A stretch of DNA of 55,490 nt from Chloroflexi bacterium HGW-Chloroflexi-8 (GCA_002841995.1 PHBS01000004.1:1-55490); one strand, 5' to 3'. Positions 1 through 8,607 are shown, counted from the stretch's first letter. Notes: generated by a model not told the origin, from the sequence alone. Made by a program: numbers and translations.

Positions 1-627
1 ACAGAACTTTTTATTCGTCCGGGTATGATTGTGCCGGGAGACGCCGCGGTAACCGTCAGGAATATTGCGGCTTCTGAAGCGCTCTTCCGTCTCTCCCTGG
101 TGAGCGATCTAATCCGCCAGGCACTTTTAATGCTTTTGCCGCTGATTTTATACAAAATCCTCAAACCGGTTAACAAAACCATTGCATCGCTTATGGTTAT
201 TTTCGCTCTGATCTCCGTCCCAATCTCGCTGCTAAATGAAATGAACCATTTTGCAGTCCTGATTCTATCGAGAGGCAGTAGTTATCTACCTGCATTCAAA
301 GCAGATCAACTGAATGCACTGGTGACGTTCTTTCTTGAGATGCGCAACTATGGAACATTTATCAGCCAGATTTTTTCCTTTTGGGTGCTTCTCCTTGGTT
401 ATCTGGTTTTCAAGTCGGGTTTCCTCCCCAAAATTCTGGGCATCTTGTTAATGATTGGAGGTTTGAGTTATACGGTATTGGCTGTTCTATTCTTTCTTTA
501 CCCCACCTTCAACGCGACGATATTTGGCTTGTTACCGTTTATTGCCGAGTCATTATTTTACTTGTGGCTTTTGGTCAAGGGTGTAAATGTCAAAGAATGG
601 GAAAAACGTCCTCTTGCAACTACTTAA
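1..627 (+). CDS. DUF4386 family membrane protein (5' partial)
   Basis: The reading frame is open to the left edge of the window (codons before the first ATG at 25 read TELFIRPG), and DUF4386 proteins usually have about 230 residues with a first helix before the 'IVPGDA' segment, so the true start lies upstream. Visible are about five hydrophobic segments, the family signatures 'LKPVNK' after the second helix and 'GYLVFKSGFLPKILG' near the end. These are integral inner-membrane proteins of unknown function, often found in accessory gene clusters. A second family member lies at 7907-8593 and shares both signatures, so the two are paralogues. No downstream gene is close, and the next gene is 650 bases away. 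Confidence 0.85.
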   Translation, partial: TELFIRPGMIVPGDAAVTVRNIAASEALFRLSLVSDLIRQALLMLLPLILYKILKPVNKTIASLMVIFALISVPISLLNEMNHFAVLILSRGSSYLPAFKADQLNALVTFFLEMRNYGTFISQIFSFWVLLLGYLVFKSGFLPKILGILLMIGGLSYTVLAVLFFLYPTFNATIFGLLPFIAESLFYLWLLVKGVNVKEWEKRPLATT

Positions 628-1280
628 TAGAGAACAACGCCATGTCAGGCTAAATTTGGAGGCAAATTCATAAACGCAACAGTACACATATTACAACGCT
701 TATTCAACGAGCTTCAAACCAAAAAACTAGAAATTTTTCCTGGAATTGGACGTTTTGCCAGAAATAATGGATTTGTCTGAAATTATTTTCAGGATATTAA
801 AACTAGGTTGAGGGATCAACGATCAATAAGAATGGGAAATCAAAAACTGCGACTTACTTATCCAATAGTTACGTTGCATATTGCGGGTTTGATTGCACAG
901 TATGCCCCTGCCCCAGAACGACTGTATTCAAGGCTGCCCCGTTAACAACCCCGCAGAATTCTTTCAGCAATACAAGATAACACTCTGGTCAACACCAAAG
1001 TGTCTATACAACGATACTGCGGTGAAGGTATAGTACCTGTGCATTGAGCATGTGCAATGCGCTGAAAGGACTGGCAATTAATGAAGAAGGAAAAATGACA
1101 AATTGCCACATCCAACCGGCCAAGAATCGAAGTGGAAAAGTGGAAAAGGCAAAAAGTTGATAGAAGATTGTAGCGTGCACATCCAATTACATCTTAATGA
1201 GCCGGTCAAATTTTATGTAATCGTTTGTAGGTTAGGTATTCACCTCGTGGAGACCTCACCAACTTGGAGGTAAAGGAATA
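628..1280. other. Intergenic stretch with a conserved promoter-like block
   Basis: No convincing gene is visible over 650 bases. The right part holds copy 1 of the repeated regulatory block (979-1034). The short minus-strand frame at 1004-1186 has no recognisable features and covers this block, so I do not call it a gene. Confidence 0.6.
979..1034 (+). promoter_or_regulatory. Shared operator/promoter block, copy 1
   Basis: AACACT (979-984), 7 bases, then ACACCAAAGTGTCTAT (992-1007), then 21 bases and a TATAGT box (1029-1034). The core ACAC-CAAA-GTGT is an inverted repeat. The same arrangement occurs at 6005-6059 and 7512-7566. No good -35 box is visible 17 bases before the TATA box, which would fit activator-dependent initiation. 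The next gene starts at 1281, leaving a leader of roughly 240 bases. Confidence 0.55.
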
Positions 1281-1802
1281 ATGAAAGAAACTGAACATAA
1301 CTTCTGGCTTGATGTGACCATCTTTATGGCCCTTCTGATAACAACCATAACGGGTTTCATTTTATGGCTTGTTGGCCGACACGTACTAGGGTTCTCCCGA
1401 AGTGCGTGGGTAGCAGGGCATTTATATTCGGGGGTGGTGGGTCTTTCTGGTATTATTTTGCATATTATCTGGCACTGGGGTTGGCTCAAGGCTTTGCGTG
1501 GACGCCCATTCAGAGGGATGCCAGAAAAGTTACGCGCCAATCGTGTTGTTGATAGGAGCATGTGGATCACCTTTATCGCAACCAATGTATTCGGTGCGAT
1601 AGCATGGGCGATCAACTTAGGCGATGACGTTTATATAGTGGGGGTTCCAGATCGCCTGCATGTCGTGTTTGGCGTCGTGTGGACAATCCTTACAATTATG
1701 CATCTTGTTTTGCACTGGAAGTGGATTGTAACCACTACCCGGCGCTATTTAAATGTCAATTTAAGGGGTAGAAACGATCTTCAAGGGCAAGAAAAAATCT
1801 AG
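1281..1802 (+). CDS. DUF4405 domain membrane protein, cytochrome b-like
   Basis: A 173-residue protein with four hydrophobic helices and histidines inside or next to them ('GHLYSG', 'ILHIIWHWGW', 'DRLHVVFG', 'MHLVLHWKW'). This is the layout of DUF4405, a group related to the membrane-bound cytochrome b561 fold, in which such histidines may bind haem. A strong ribosome binding site (ggaggtaaagga) lies just before the ATG. The flavodoxin-fold protein at 1923 follows after 120 bases, so a shared redox role is possible but is inference. Haem binding is not proven by sequence alone. Confidence 0.75.
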   Translation: MKETEHNFWLDVTIFMALLITTITGFILWLVGRHVLGFSRSAWVAGHLYSGVVGLSGIILHIIWHWGWLKALRGRPFRGMPEKLRANRVVDRSMWITFIATNVFGAIAWAINLGDDVYIVGVPDRLHVVFGVVWTILTIMHLVLHWKWIVTTTRRYLNVNLRGRNDLQGQEKI

Positions 1803-1922
1803 AATGACTCGCGCTAGCAAATGCTGGAAAAATATTTGCTTGCAGTGACAGTTTCTTATGTCAAATATCATTACGAAAGATTCATCAGTCACTAACTTCA
1901 AATTTAAAAAGGAGGATCAATA

Positions 1923-3302
1923 ATGAAAATTATTGTACTAAACGGAAGCCCAAAAGGCGAAGATAGCATCACATTGCAATACGTCGGATACATTCGAAAG
2001 CATTTTCCACAACACGAATACAGAATCATCCACGTATCCCACCGCATCAAAAAACTCGAGAGAGACCTGGAAGTATTTCAGGAAATCATTGATGAGGTTC
2101 GATCAGCCGATGGTATTTTGTGGTCTTTTGGATTATGGGTTCTTTGTGTTCCCGCTCAATATATGAGATTCATAGAACTGATTTCTGAGAAAGGCGTAGA
2201 AGATGCTTTCGATCACAAGTATACAGCCGTGATAACCACTTCCATCCATTTCTATGACCACACCGCCCACAATTATATGCGAGCAGTCTGTGAAGACTTG
2301 AATATGAAATACGTTGATTCCATCTCTCTGGACATCATTGACATGATGGAAGCGGAAAGAAGACGGGAGGTGACAGTTTTCGCCGAGAGTTTCTTCAAGG
2401 CAATCCAAGAGGAAACTGCAACCTCTAAGCTTTTTAACCCAATTACTTTCAGTGATTTTGTGTACCATCCGACCGAGCCTATGACGAGAATAGATACAAA
2501 TGGCAAAAAAGTATTGGTACTTACAGATACGTACTACAGCAATACCAACCTGGGAAAGATGATGGAGCGATTCAAGCAGTCTTTCGCAGGTGAGATAGAC
2601 ATAATTGACCTAAAGGAAGTGGATATACGCGGCGCTTGCCTGGGTTGTATGCGTTGTGGATATGATTACACCTGTACTTATAAAGACGGGTTTGCTGACT
2701 TCTACAACCAGCGCTTGAGAACTGCGGATATTATTGTCTTTGCTGGGGAAGTAAAAGCTCGTTATCTTTCTTCTTTGTGGAAAACGTTCTATGATCGGGC
2801 TTACTTTTGGAACCATACACCGTCCCTTGCTGGAAAACAATTGGGATATATCATTTCGGGGCCATTGAGACAAAATCCTAATCTAATCCAGATACTCGAA
2901 GCCTCGTCCACTGCACGGCAACACGCCAATCACGTGGACATCATCACCGACGAATGTGGAAACTCGGCTGAGATTGATGCTTTATTACAGGGTTTTGCAC
3001 AGTGTCTGGTCAATTTTGCTGAAAAAGGGTATGTCAAACCGCAAAACTTTCTTGGCGTAGGGGGTCACAAGGTTTTTAGAGACGATATATGGGGAAGACT
3101 TCGACCTATTTGGCAAGCAGACTACAGGTATTTCAAGAAACACAAGTTATTCGACTTTCCGCAGAAGGACTTCAAAATCAGGGTGATGACACCAATCTTG
3201 ATGTTGCTGACCAGGATTACAGGAATTAGAAAAAAGTACTACGCAAATGTGAAAGCCTTCCCCTCTGCAAGATTGAAAAAGCTTATCGAGCACGTAGATT
3301 AA
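1923..3302 (+). CDS. Double flavodoxin-fold NAD(P)H-dependent oxidoreductase
   Basis: A 459-residue cytoplasmic protein made of two FMN-reductase/flavodoxin-like domains. The first begins at residue 1 ('IIVLNGSPKG', the FMN-phosphate loop of NADPH-dependent FMN reductases). The second begins near residue 195 ('KKVLVLTDTYYSNTNLG') and includes 'GACLGCMRCGYDYTCTYKD', the cysteine-rich stretch seen in iron-sulfur flavoproteins of the WrbA/ISF type. The usual family length is about 200 residues, so this is a fusion or internal duplication. A strong AAAGGAGG site precedes the start codon. The physiological substrate cannot be told from sequence. The hydrophobic C-terminal stretch 'RVMTPILMLLTRITGI' may touch the membrane. 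Confidence 0.8.
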   Translation: MKIIVLNGSPKGEDSITLQYVGYIRKHFPQHEYRIIHVSHRIKKLERDLEVFQEIIDEVRSADGILWSFGLWVLCVPAQYMRFIELISEKGVEDAFDHKYTAVITTSIHFYDHTAHNYMRAVCEDLNMKYVDSISLDIIDMMEAERRREVTVFAESFFKAIQEETATSKLFNPITFSDFVYHPTEPMTRIDTNGKKVLVLTDTYYSNTNLGKMMERFKQSFAGEIDIIDLKEVDIRGACLGCMRCGYDYTCTYKDGFADFYNQRLRTADIIVFAGEVKARYLSSLWKTFYDRAYFWNHTPSLAGKQLGYIISGPLRQNPNLIQILEASSTARQHANHVDIITDECGNSAEIDALLQGFAQCLVNFAEKGYVKPQNFLGVGGHKVFRDDIWGRLRPIWQADYRYFKKHKLFDFPQKDFKIRVMTPILMLLTRITGIRKKYYANVKAFPSARLKKLIEHVD

Positions 3303-3352
3303 CACCCACTGTAATCGATTCACTTTAGCTTCACCGCTAACTTATTTAGAGG

Positions 3353-3547
3353 ATGAATTACATCATGTGTACGCGTGTTTCGAATCGGATTTTGGAGTTT
3401 GTTGTGGTTTGTCACCAACGATGTACTGCGTCCTACCACCCTATGGTTTTCGTGAAACTAACCACCGCAAATAAGAATATAGATGTCCAATCATTCATCG
3501 CTTTCATCAAATGGACACAAGCAAGGAAGAAGGAGTGTAAAAAATGA
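3353..3547 (+). CDS. Hypothetical small ORF, doubtful
   Basis: 64 codons that overlap the start of the CPBP gene at 3544 by ATGA, an arrangement typical of coupled translation. An AGAGG lies directly before the first ATG and 12 bases before a second in-frame ATG (3365), so initiation would be better at 3365. The peptide resembles nothing I know, has no helix pattern or domain, and could be a chance frame in the leader of the protease gene. Confidence 0.2.
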   Translation: MNYIMCTRVSNRILEFVVVCHQRCTASYHPMVFVKLTTANKNIDVQSFIAFIKWTQARKKECKK

Positions 3548-4152
3548 ATGAACGAAAGAAAACTGCATTGATTTTAGGTTTGACTTCAGGGTTAATGATC
3601 AGCCCTTTGGTTATGAGTTTTATTTGGCATCAAATCCCCCTTTTTCAAAATCTCGGCTTCGATAGGGAATCACTAGCTCCTCCAATGGCATGGATATTAG
3701 CCACGGTCACTGCGTTTGCATATGTCTACTACACAATGAAAGCGATCCCTTTTGTGTTCGCCAAACAGAAAGAAATCTCATTGTTTAAACTCCTGGGGAT
3801 TCTCTCTGCACTGGTTGGCGGCATCGTCGAAGAAGTCTTTTTTCGTCGTTGGATTATGGATATGTTGATGGCGCGAGATGTTGCCCCCATCCTGCAGGTT
3901 ATCATTTCCGGTCTTGCATTTGGATTAGCCCACACCATTTGGATTCTTGCCAGGGGCGAACTCAAGTTTACCCTTCCGGCAATTCTTTCAACATCCACGC
4001 TTGGGATTCTCCTGGCAGTCATCTATCTCGTAGGTGGACGTAACTTAGGACCCTGCATTTTTGCACATATCTTGATCAATATCATCATAGAGCCGTGGCT
4101 GATGTTGTCTTCGATCTCAGGCAAATGGCGTGCCCGACACCAACTCGAATAA
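3544..4152 (+). CDS. CPBP family intramembrane metalloprotease
   Basis: A 202-residue membrane protein with about six hydrophobic segments and the CPBP (Abi, CAAX-protease-like) motifs: EExxxR in 'GGIVEEVFFRRW', FxxxH in 'AFGLAHTIW', and a third histidine in 'CIFAHILINIIIEPW'. These residues hold the metal and catalyse cleavage in the Rce1-type fold. Family members act in bacteriocin self-immunity, signal-peptide processing or unknown tasks. An AAGGAG site lies nine bases before the ATG. It is the first of three CPBP genes in a row (3544, 4257, 5068). Its C-terminal third was copied into the chimeric gene at 14200-14658. Confidence 0.88.
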   Translation: MNERKKTALILGLTSGLMISPLVMSFIWHQIPLFQNLGFDRESLAPPMAWILATVTAFAYVYYTMKAIPFVFAKQKEISLFKLLGILSALVGGIVEEVFFRRWIMDMLMARDVAPILQVIISGLAFGLAHTIWILARGELKFTLPAILSTSTLGILLAVIYLVGGRNLGPCIFAHILINIIIEPWLMLSSISGKWRARHQLE

Positions 4153-4256
4153 TTGATGTTCCATTGCTGATAGAAGGTGCCTTATGTTTATTTCTAAAAG
4201 ACTTCTTAAAAACTGAATTGCTAATTTTTAAACTTAATAGGAAAGAATCAAAAAAA

Positions 4257-4979
4257 ATGATACAAGATCAAATCGAGAAACATTCAACTTTACGATCGGT
4301 CTTTTTGCATTTACTCCCCGGGATACTGGTCGGGTGTTTTTACTTCCTCGCTCTAAAGCCAGTTACCAAAATGGGCTATCCTTCATTTTTTGCGCTTCTT
4401 TTGGCATTCGCTATTATTCTTGTTCCCTTGGAACTAGGATTTCTTTTATTCCAGGGGAAGAAAAAAACAGGTCGGTTTACACTTCGGGGAATCATCAGTT
4501 ATCAAAAATCAATCCCGTGGTGGCAATACTTTGTATGGGTAAGCATTATTTTTGTAATCGTTGGCGTTTTAATGACCCTTTTTAAACCCATTGATTCCTT
4601 TCTGCAAAAGAATCTTTTTTTCTGGATGCCAGATGTAAATACCGGATTGGATGGTAATTATTCCAAAACAATATTGATTGTCACCTATTCGGTGTTCTTA
4701 ATAATCAACGTGTTTTTAGCTCCAATGGTTGAAGAACTGTATTTTCGAGGATATTTATTACCCAGAATGAAAGGTAAGTGCGCCTTTTTGTTCCACAGTT
4801 TTCTATTTGCGGCGATTCATGTTTTTTCACCGTGGATGATTATCGCCCGAACCATTGGATTTTTGCCAATTATCTTCGGGACAACAAAGAAGAATATCTA
4901 TGTTGGCATGGTTGTACACATGTGGTGTAATGCCACAGGTTTTGTAACCGGGATAACTTATATTTCAAAAATGGTTTGA
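4257..4979 (+). CDS. CPBP family intramembrane metalloprotease
   Basis: I place the start at the ATG at 4257, with AGGAAAG about a dozen bases upstream. An in-frame ATG at 4095 would overlap the previous gene by 58 bases and add 54 residues without domain content. The 240-residue product has about seven hydrophobic segments, EExxxR in 'VEELYFRGYLLPR', FxxxH in 'FAAIHVFSPW' and HxxxN in 'HMWCNATGF', so all catalytic positions of the CPBP fold are kept. It differs clearly in sequence from its neighbours at 3544 and 5068, so the array is not a recent tandem duplication. Confidence 0.85.
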   Translation: MIQDQIEKHSTLRSVFLHLLPGILVGCFYFLALKPVTKMGYPSFFALLLAFAIILVPLELGFLLFQGKKKTGRFTLRGIISYQKSIPWWQYFVWVSIIFVIVGVLMTLFKPIDSFLQKNLFFWMPDVNTGLDGNYSKTILIVTYSVFLIINVFLAPMVEELYFRGYLLPRMKGKCAFLFHSFLFAAIHVFSPWMIIARTIGFLPIIFGTTKKNIYVGMVVHMWCNATGFVTGITYISKMV

Positions 4980-5067
4980 TCACTGGAATTTTTCATAAGC
5001 ATTTCTTGGCAAAGTAAAAAATGATCAAATCGCTCATATACATTAGATCCATCTTTATGGGAACAAA

Positions 5068-5919
5068 ATGAAAAATTCAATTAAAGCAACTGAAGCTTAC
5101 GTCTTTTTAGGATTAACCCTTGTCTTATCCTGGTTCGTTTTCTGGGGACCTCTAGCTTTTTTTAAGGTCACCGCCATCAGTTTCGTGAGGGATGATCAAG
5201 GTCCCTGGTGGGCGATCACTTTATTTATTATCGGAGGATTTGTACCCTCCCTTTTGGCGATCTTATTGACTTGGAAAAAAGAAGGGAAAACCGGATTACG
5301 AACTTTAGGTCGGCGAATCCTTCAATTCAAGCTTGGCTGGCGTTGGTACGTTTTTATTTTCTTGATCGTAATAGTTGGAACGGCAGGACAACTGACCATT
5401 AACAATCTCCTCGGTAATACTTTCCCCGGGAGTCTATTTTTAGCACAGTTGGGTAATTTTTTACCACTGTTGATCCTTGGTCCGTTGTCAGAGGAAATCG
5501 GCTGGCGAGGATATGCCCTCGGAAGACTCCAGACGCGGTGGAATGCGTTGATTTCATCTTTAATCATTGGCGTGATTTGGGCATTGTGGCATTTACCATT
5601 GTTTTTTATGGCCGGAACCTCGCTGCATGAATTAGCGCTCCCATTCGTCGGTTTTCTGGTTGGTCTTATGGCGAATTCGGTTTTTTATACATGGCTGTAT
5701 GACAACACCAAGCACAGCCTGTGGTCAGCGATCCTGTTTCACTGGTTATATACCTATGCTGCCCAGGTGGTGTCTTCCGGAGTAACCCGCTCTCCTCTCT
5801 ATAACTGGTTAGAATGTGTACCTTATGTGCTAATCGTGCTTGTCGTACTGATCATTTGGGGGCCAAAACACCTCACTCATATTAGCAGTAAAAGGCGAAT
5901 GAGGGATGAAGGTAAATAA
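5068..5919 (+). CDS. CPBP family intramembrane metalloprotease
   Basis: A 283-residue protein with about eight hydrophobic helices. The catalytic motif EExxxR is seen in 'LSEEIGWRGYALGRLQ', the second histidine in 'IWALWHLPLFF' and the third in 'ILFHWLYTYA'. The 'EEIGWRGYALPRL' style is typical of the longer CPBP/YdiL-like proteins common in Chloroflexota and Firmicutes. It lies 88 bases after the second protease and closes the three-gene CPBP array. Substrate unknown. Confidence 0.88.
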   Translation: MKNSIKATEAYVFLGLTLVLSWFVFWGPLAFFKVTAISFVRDDQGPWWAITLFIIGGFVPSLLAILLTWKKEGKTGLRTLGRRILQFKLGWRWYVFIFLIVIVGTAGQLTINNLLGNTFPGSLFLAQLGNFLPLLILGPLSEEIGWRGYALGRLQTRWNALISSLIIGVIWALWHLPLFFMAGTSLHELALPFVGFLVGLMANSVFYTWLYDNTKHSLWSAILFHWLYTYAAQVVSSGVTRSPLYNWLECVPYVLIVLVVLIIWGPKHLTHISSKRRMRDEGK

Positions 5920-6004
5920 TCCATGAAATTGATCATCAGGATTCTTGTGAGATAAAGGATCCAGATGTTCATAGTCTTACGCAAAATTTCGATTTTCCCG
6001 AAAC

Positions 6005-6059
6005 AACACTTCAATAAACACCAAAGTGTCTATCTGTGACTATTGATGATGATTATATT
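6005..6059 (+). promoter_or_regulatory. Shared operator/promoter block, copy 2
   Basis: AACACT (6005-6010), 7 bases, ACACCAAAGTGTCTAT (6018-6033), 20 bases, TATATT (6054-6059). The sequence before it (TTTTCCCGAAACAACACTTC) is also nearly the same as before copy 3. It drives, by position, the gene at 6163 about 100 bases downstream. Confidence 0.55.
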
Positions 6060-6162
6060 AACGTTACAAGTAAAGCATTGTAAATTATCAAGGAACCTGA
6101 AGTAAAAAATATAGAAACAGCAAAGGAAACCAGGACCTTTTTAACCCTTTGGAGGTGATATT

Positions 6163-6870
6163 ATGAAAAAAAATTCAATTGCAATTCTTATCGCAATTCT
6201 TGTGAATCTGGTCATTTTTTCGTCTGCATTTGCGCAGGGAGAAGAATTAACCCTGATCCTTACGAAAGATTTTGGATCTGACGGATTCAATGGAGATATT
6301 CAGGGAACTTTTACGGTAAAAGCCAGCGGACCCGCCAACCTGGAACGGGTGCAGTTCTTCCTGGATGATACGTTATTAAATGAAGATGCTGAGCCTCCTT
6401 TTACGATCCAATTTTTAACTGACAACTACGCAACCGGTGCCCATATTTTCAGCGCAGTCGGCTTCACTACTGATGGCATGCAGATCGGCTCAAAAACGAT
6501 TAACGCAGTTTTTGTCTCGAAAGAAGAAGCATCAGCCACATCACTTAAGATAATCGTACCAATCCTGGTGGTGGTATTTGGCGCAATGGCAATTTCTAAA
6601 ATCACTACGTCGGTCGATGTGCATAAAGGAAAAAAACTGTCGGCAGGCGCTACGCGCAGTTATCCATTTGGCGGAGGAATTTGCCCAAAATGCGACCGTC
6701 CGTTCGGGTTTCAACTTCTAAGTCTTCATATGTTCGGGAGGAAATTGTCCTCCTGCCCACATTGCGGTAAGTGGAGTGTTGTGAAAGAGGCAACGATGGG
6801 TGAATTGCGTGCTGCTGAACAGGCTGAGTTGGATACTGGAAAAACCCTGATTCAGCATGTCTCCGAATAG
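6163..6870 (+). CDS. Exported Ig-like domain protein with cytoplasmic zinc ribbon
   Basis: 235 residues. An N-terminal signal peptide (about 1-24, ending 'SSAFAQG') is followed by an Ig-like beta-sandwich of the kind seen in bacterial Big/Cadherin-like domains (about 30-120, 'VQFFLDDTLLNEDAEPPFTI'). A transmembrane helix (about 128-148) and a C-terminal zinc ribbon follow, with 'CPKCDRPFGF' and 'CPHCGKW' some 25 residues apart. The topology puts the Ig domain outside and the zinc ribbon inside. The GGAGGTGAT site before the ATG is strong. The overall combination is one I do not know as a named family. Confidence 0.7.
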   Translation: MKKNSIAILIAILVNLVIFSSAFAQGEELTLILTKDFGSDGFNGDIQGTFTVKASGPANLERVQFFLDDTLLNEDAEPPFTIQFLTDNYATGAHIFSAVGFTTDGMQIGSKTINAVFVSKEEASATSLKIIVPILVVVFGAMAISKITTSVDVHKGKKLSAGATRSYPFGGGICPKCDRPFGFQLLSLHMFGRKLSSCPHCGKWSVVKEATMGELRAAEQAELDTGKTLIQHVSE

Positions 6871-6993
6871 GAAATATTTAAGATCAAGACTCCAAACTGG
6901 GATAATTTAGTTGATTTGAAATGACATTTATCTGCTTATTCAATTTGATATTGTTGTTCGCTAACAAAACGATAACTAAGGAGTAAAAAAACA

Positions 6994-7404
6994 ATGAAAC
7001 TAATCAGAATTCTCTTCATTTTGTTCATATTTTCAATCACACTGTCTGCATGCACCTCAGCAAAACTTGCTGATATCTATGATGAAAATACCGTTACCGA
7101 GCGTGCCAAAGCGGTTGTTGAGATGATTAACGCACAAGATTACGAAAAAGTGAATGCCGAGATTAGAGATGATCTTCAAGATCAGCTTACTGCAAATAAA
7201 TTAAAGGATGTGATAGGAGCAAAACTGGTTGAGGCTGGAGCTTTTATTGAATATCCATCAATATCAACTTTTGGACAAAAAAGTAAAACATCCGGTGAAA
7301 ATTATGCAACAGTCGTCCTGGTCGGAAAATATGAGAAAAGCAACGTTGTCTTTACAATCACCATGGATTCCAACCTCGATATCGTCGGTCTATATGTCAA
7401 ATAG
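6994..7404 (+). CDS. DUF3887 lipoprotein
   Basis: 136 residues. A lipoprotein signal peptide with lipobox 'LSAC' (cysteine near residue 20) anchors it in the membrane. The rest fits DUF3887, a small alpha+beta domain of the NTF2-like kind: 'RAKAVVEMINAQDYEKVNAEI' at the start and the beta strands 'GENYATVVLVGKYEKSNVVF' towards the end. Function unknown; in other bacteria the domain accompanies secreted hydrolases or envelope proteins. It follows the gene at 6163 after 120 bases and probably shares its promoter. A good GGAG site precedes it. Confidence 0.75.
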   Translation: MKLIRILFILFIFSITLSACTSAKLADIYDENTVTERAKAVVEMINAQDYEKVNAEIRDDLQDQLTANKLKDVIGAKLVEAGAFIEYPSISTFGQKSKTSGENYATVVLVGKYEKSNVVFTITMDSNLDIVGLYVK

Positions 7405-7511
7405 AAAAAGAACATGGATATGTTGTGAAAATGGTCGCTAGCACAACAATAAAAAAATTACGTGATCGTAAACGGGTTCAATCAGTAGAAATGGGTTATT
7501 TTTCCGAAAAC

Positions 7512-7566
7512 AACACTTCCCTTCACACCAAAGTGTCTATCGGTTTACCTCTGGCATAGGTATAGT
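7512..7566 (+). promoter_or_regulatory. Shared operator/promoter block, copy 3
   Basis: AACACT (7512-7517), 7 bases, ACACCAAAGTGTCTAT (7525-7540), 20 bases, TATAGT (7561-7566). It shares AGGTATAGTA followed by a GTGCA with copy 1 beyond the operator core, which suggests common descent of the whole promoter. It lies 60 bases before the gene at 7626. Confidence 0.55.
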
Positions 7567-7625
7567 AACAGTGCACAAAGCACGTAGAACAAAACATTAT
7601 TTCTGGTAGCAAAGGAAACTTACAT

Positions 7626-7910
7626 ATGTTAAATAAACCTGAGCCTCAACCTGGCACACCACACCCCGCAATTTACAGGATCAGAATCCAGGGCCAACTT
7701 GATAGTCAATGGTCAGACTGGTTCGATGAAATGACTATCACACTTGAAGAAGACGGCAACACCCTGTTGACCGGACAGGTGATCGATCAGGCTGCCTTGC
7801 ACGGGCTGCTTAAAAAAATACGCGATCTGGGATTGACATTGATTTCTATATGCCCGGGTCAACCAGATAATTCAGATAGATCTATTACTAAAAAAAGGAG
7901 TACGAAATGA
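7626..7910 (+). CDS. Conserved small protein, unknown function
   Basis: 94 residues, cytoplasmic, no signal peptide. It matches a small family I have seen in many soil bacteria next to DUF4386 or regulator genes, with the pattern 'IRIQGQLDSQWSDWFDEMTIT' then 'GQVIDQAALHGLLKKIRDLGL'. No function is known to me. Its stop codon overlaps the start of the DUF4386 gene at 7907 (ATGA), so the two are translated together. The start has the weak site AAAGGAAAC upstream. Confidence 0.75.
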   Translation: MLNKPEPQPGTPHPAIYRIRIQGQLDSQWSDWFDEMTITLEEDGNTLLTGQVIDQAALHGLLKKIRDLGLTLISICPGQPDNSDRSITKKRSTK

Positions 7911-8593
7911 ATTCAGTCACTAAAATCGCTAGAACCGCAGGGTTGCTTTACCTGCTTTACATAATCACCTCAGTGATCGCCAACCTTTTCGGGAAATTCG
8001 TGTTAGTGGAAGCACCCGTCACAATTGATCACATCCTGACCCACGCCACGCAATTCCGCATTGGTTTTGTGATCAACCTGTTCTCAGTCGTTCTTTTCCT
8101 TTTGGCAGCCTGGGCTTTATACGTACTGCTGAAACCGGTGAATAAAGATCTGGCGTTGCTTTTCCTGTTATTTAATGTTGCTGGTTTTGCGGTCTGGTTA
8201 TTCAGTTCGCTGTGCCTGTTTGGCAGTTTGGTGATCCTGAACGGAACAGAAGCCATCAAAGCCTTCCAGCCGGATCAACTGCAAGCGCTGGCAGTGTTTT
8301 TCTTCGGTTTATATAAAACCGGGGTCTTTATTACACAGGTGCCATTTGGGGTCTGGCTCTTTCCGCTTGGTTATCTGGTCCTTAAATCGGGATTCCTGCC
8401 AAAGATCCTCGGCATGCTGTTGATCGCGGATGGTATTTGTCAATTCATTTATGTCTGCCAGCGTTTGATCCTCCCTGATCTCTCAGTCATCGCATATCCA
8501 TGCATGGTGATCAGTTTCATTGCAGAAGTCTCCCTGGCATTGTGGCTATCCATCAAAGCTATTAAACCACAGTTGTTGGTAAATCCTGAATAA
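7907..8593 (+). CDS. DUF4386 family membrane protein
   Basis: 228 residues and complete: six hydrophobic segments, start 'ARTAGLLYLLYIITSVIANLF', then 'LLKPVNKDLALLFLLFNVAG' and the family end motif 'GYLVLKSGFLPKILGMLL'. It is translationally coupled (ATGA overlap) to the small protein at 7626, a pairing also seen in other genomes. It is a paralogue of the partial gene at the left edge of the window. Molecular function unknown. Confidence 0.88.
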   Translation: MNSVTKIARTAGLLYLLYIITSVIANLFGKFVLVEAPVTIDHILTHATQFRIGFVINLFSVVLFLLAAWALYVLLKPVNKDLALLFLLFNVAGFAVWLFSSLCLFGSLVILNGTEAIKAFQPDQLQALAVFFFGLYKTGVFITQVPFGVWLFPLGYLVLKSGFLPKILGMLLIADGICQFIYVCQRLILPDLSVIAYPCMVISFIAEVSLALWLSIKAIKPQLLVNPE

Positions 8594-8607
8594 CAAAAAG
8601 AGATAAG

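Noticed and set aside
1004-1186. Minus-strand 60-codon frame in the first intergenic stretch
   Set aside because: It overlaps the conserved promoter block on the other strand, has no ribosome site of note and no protein features.
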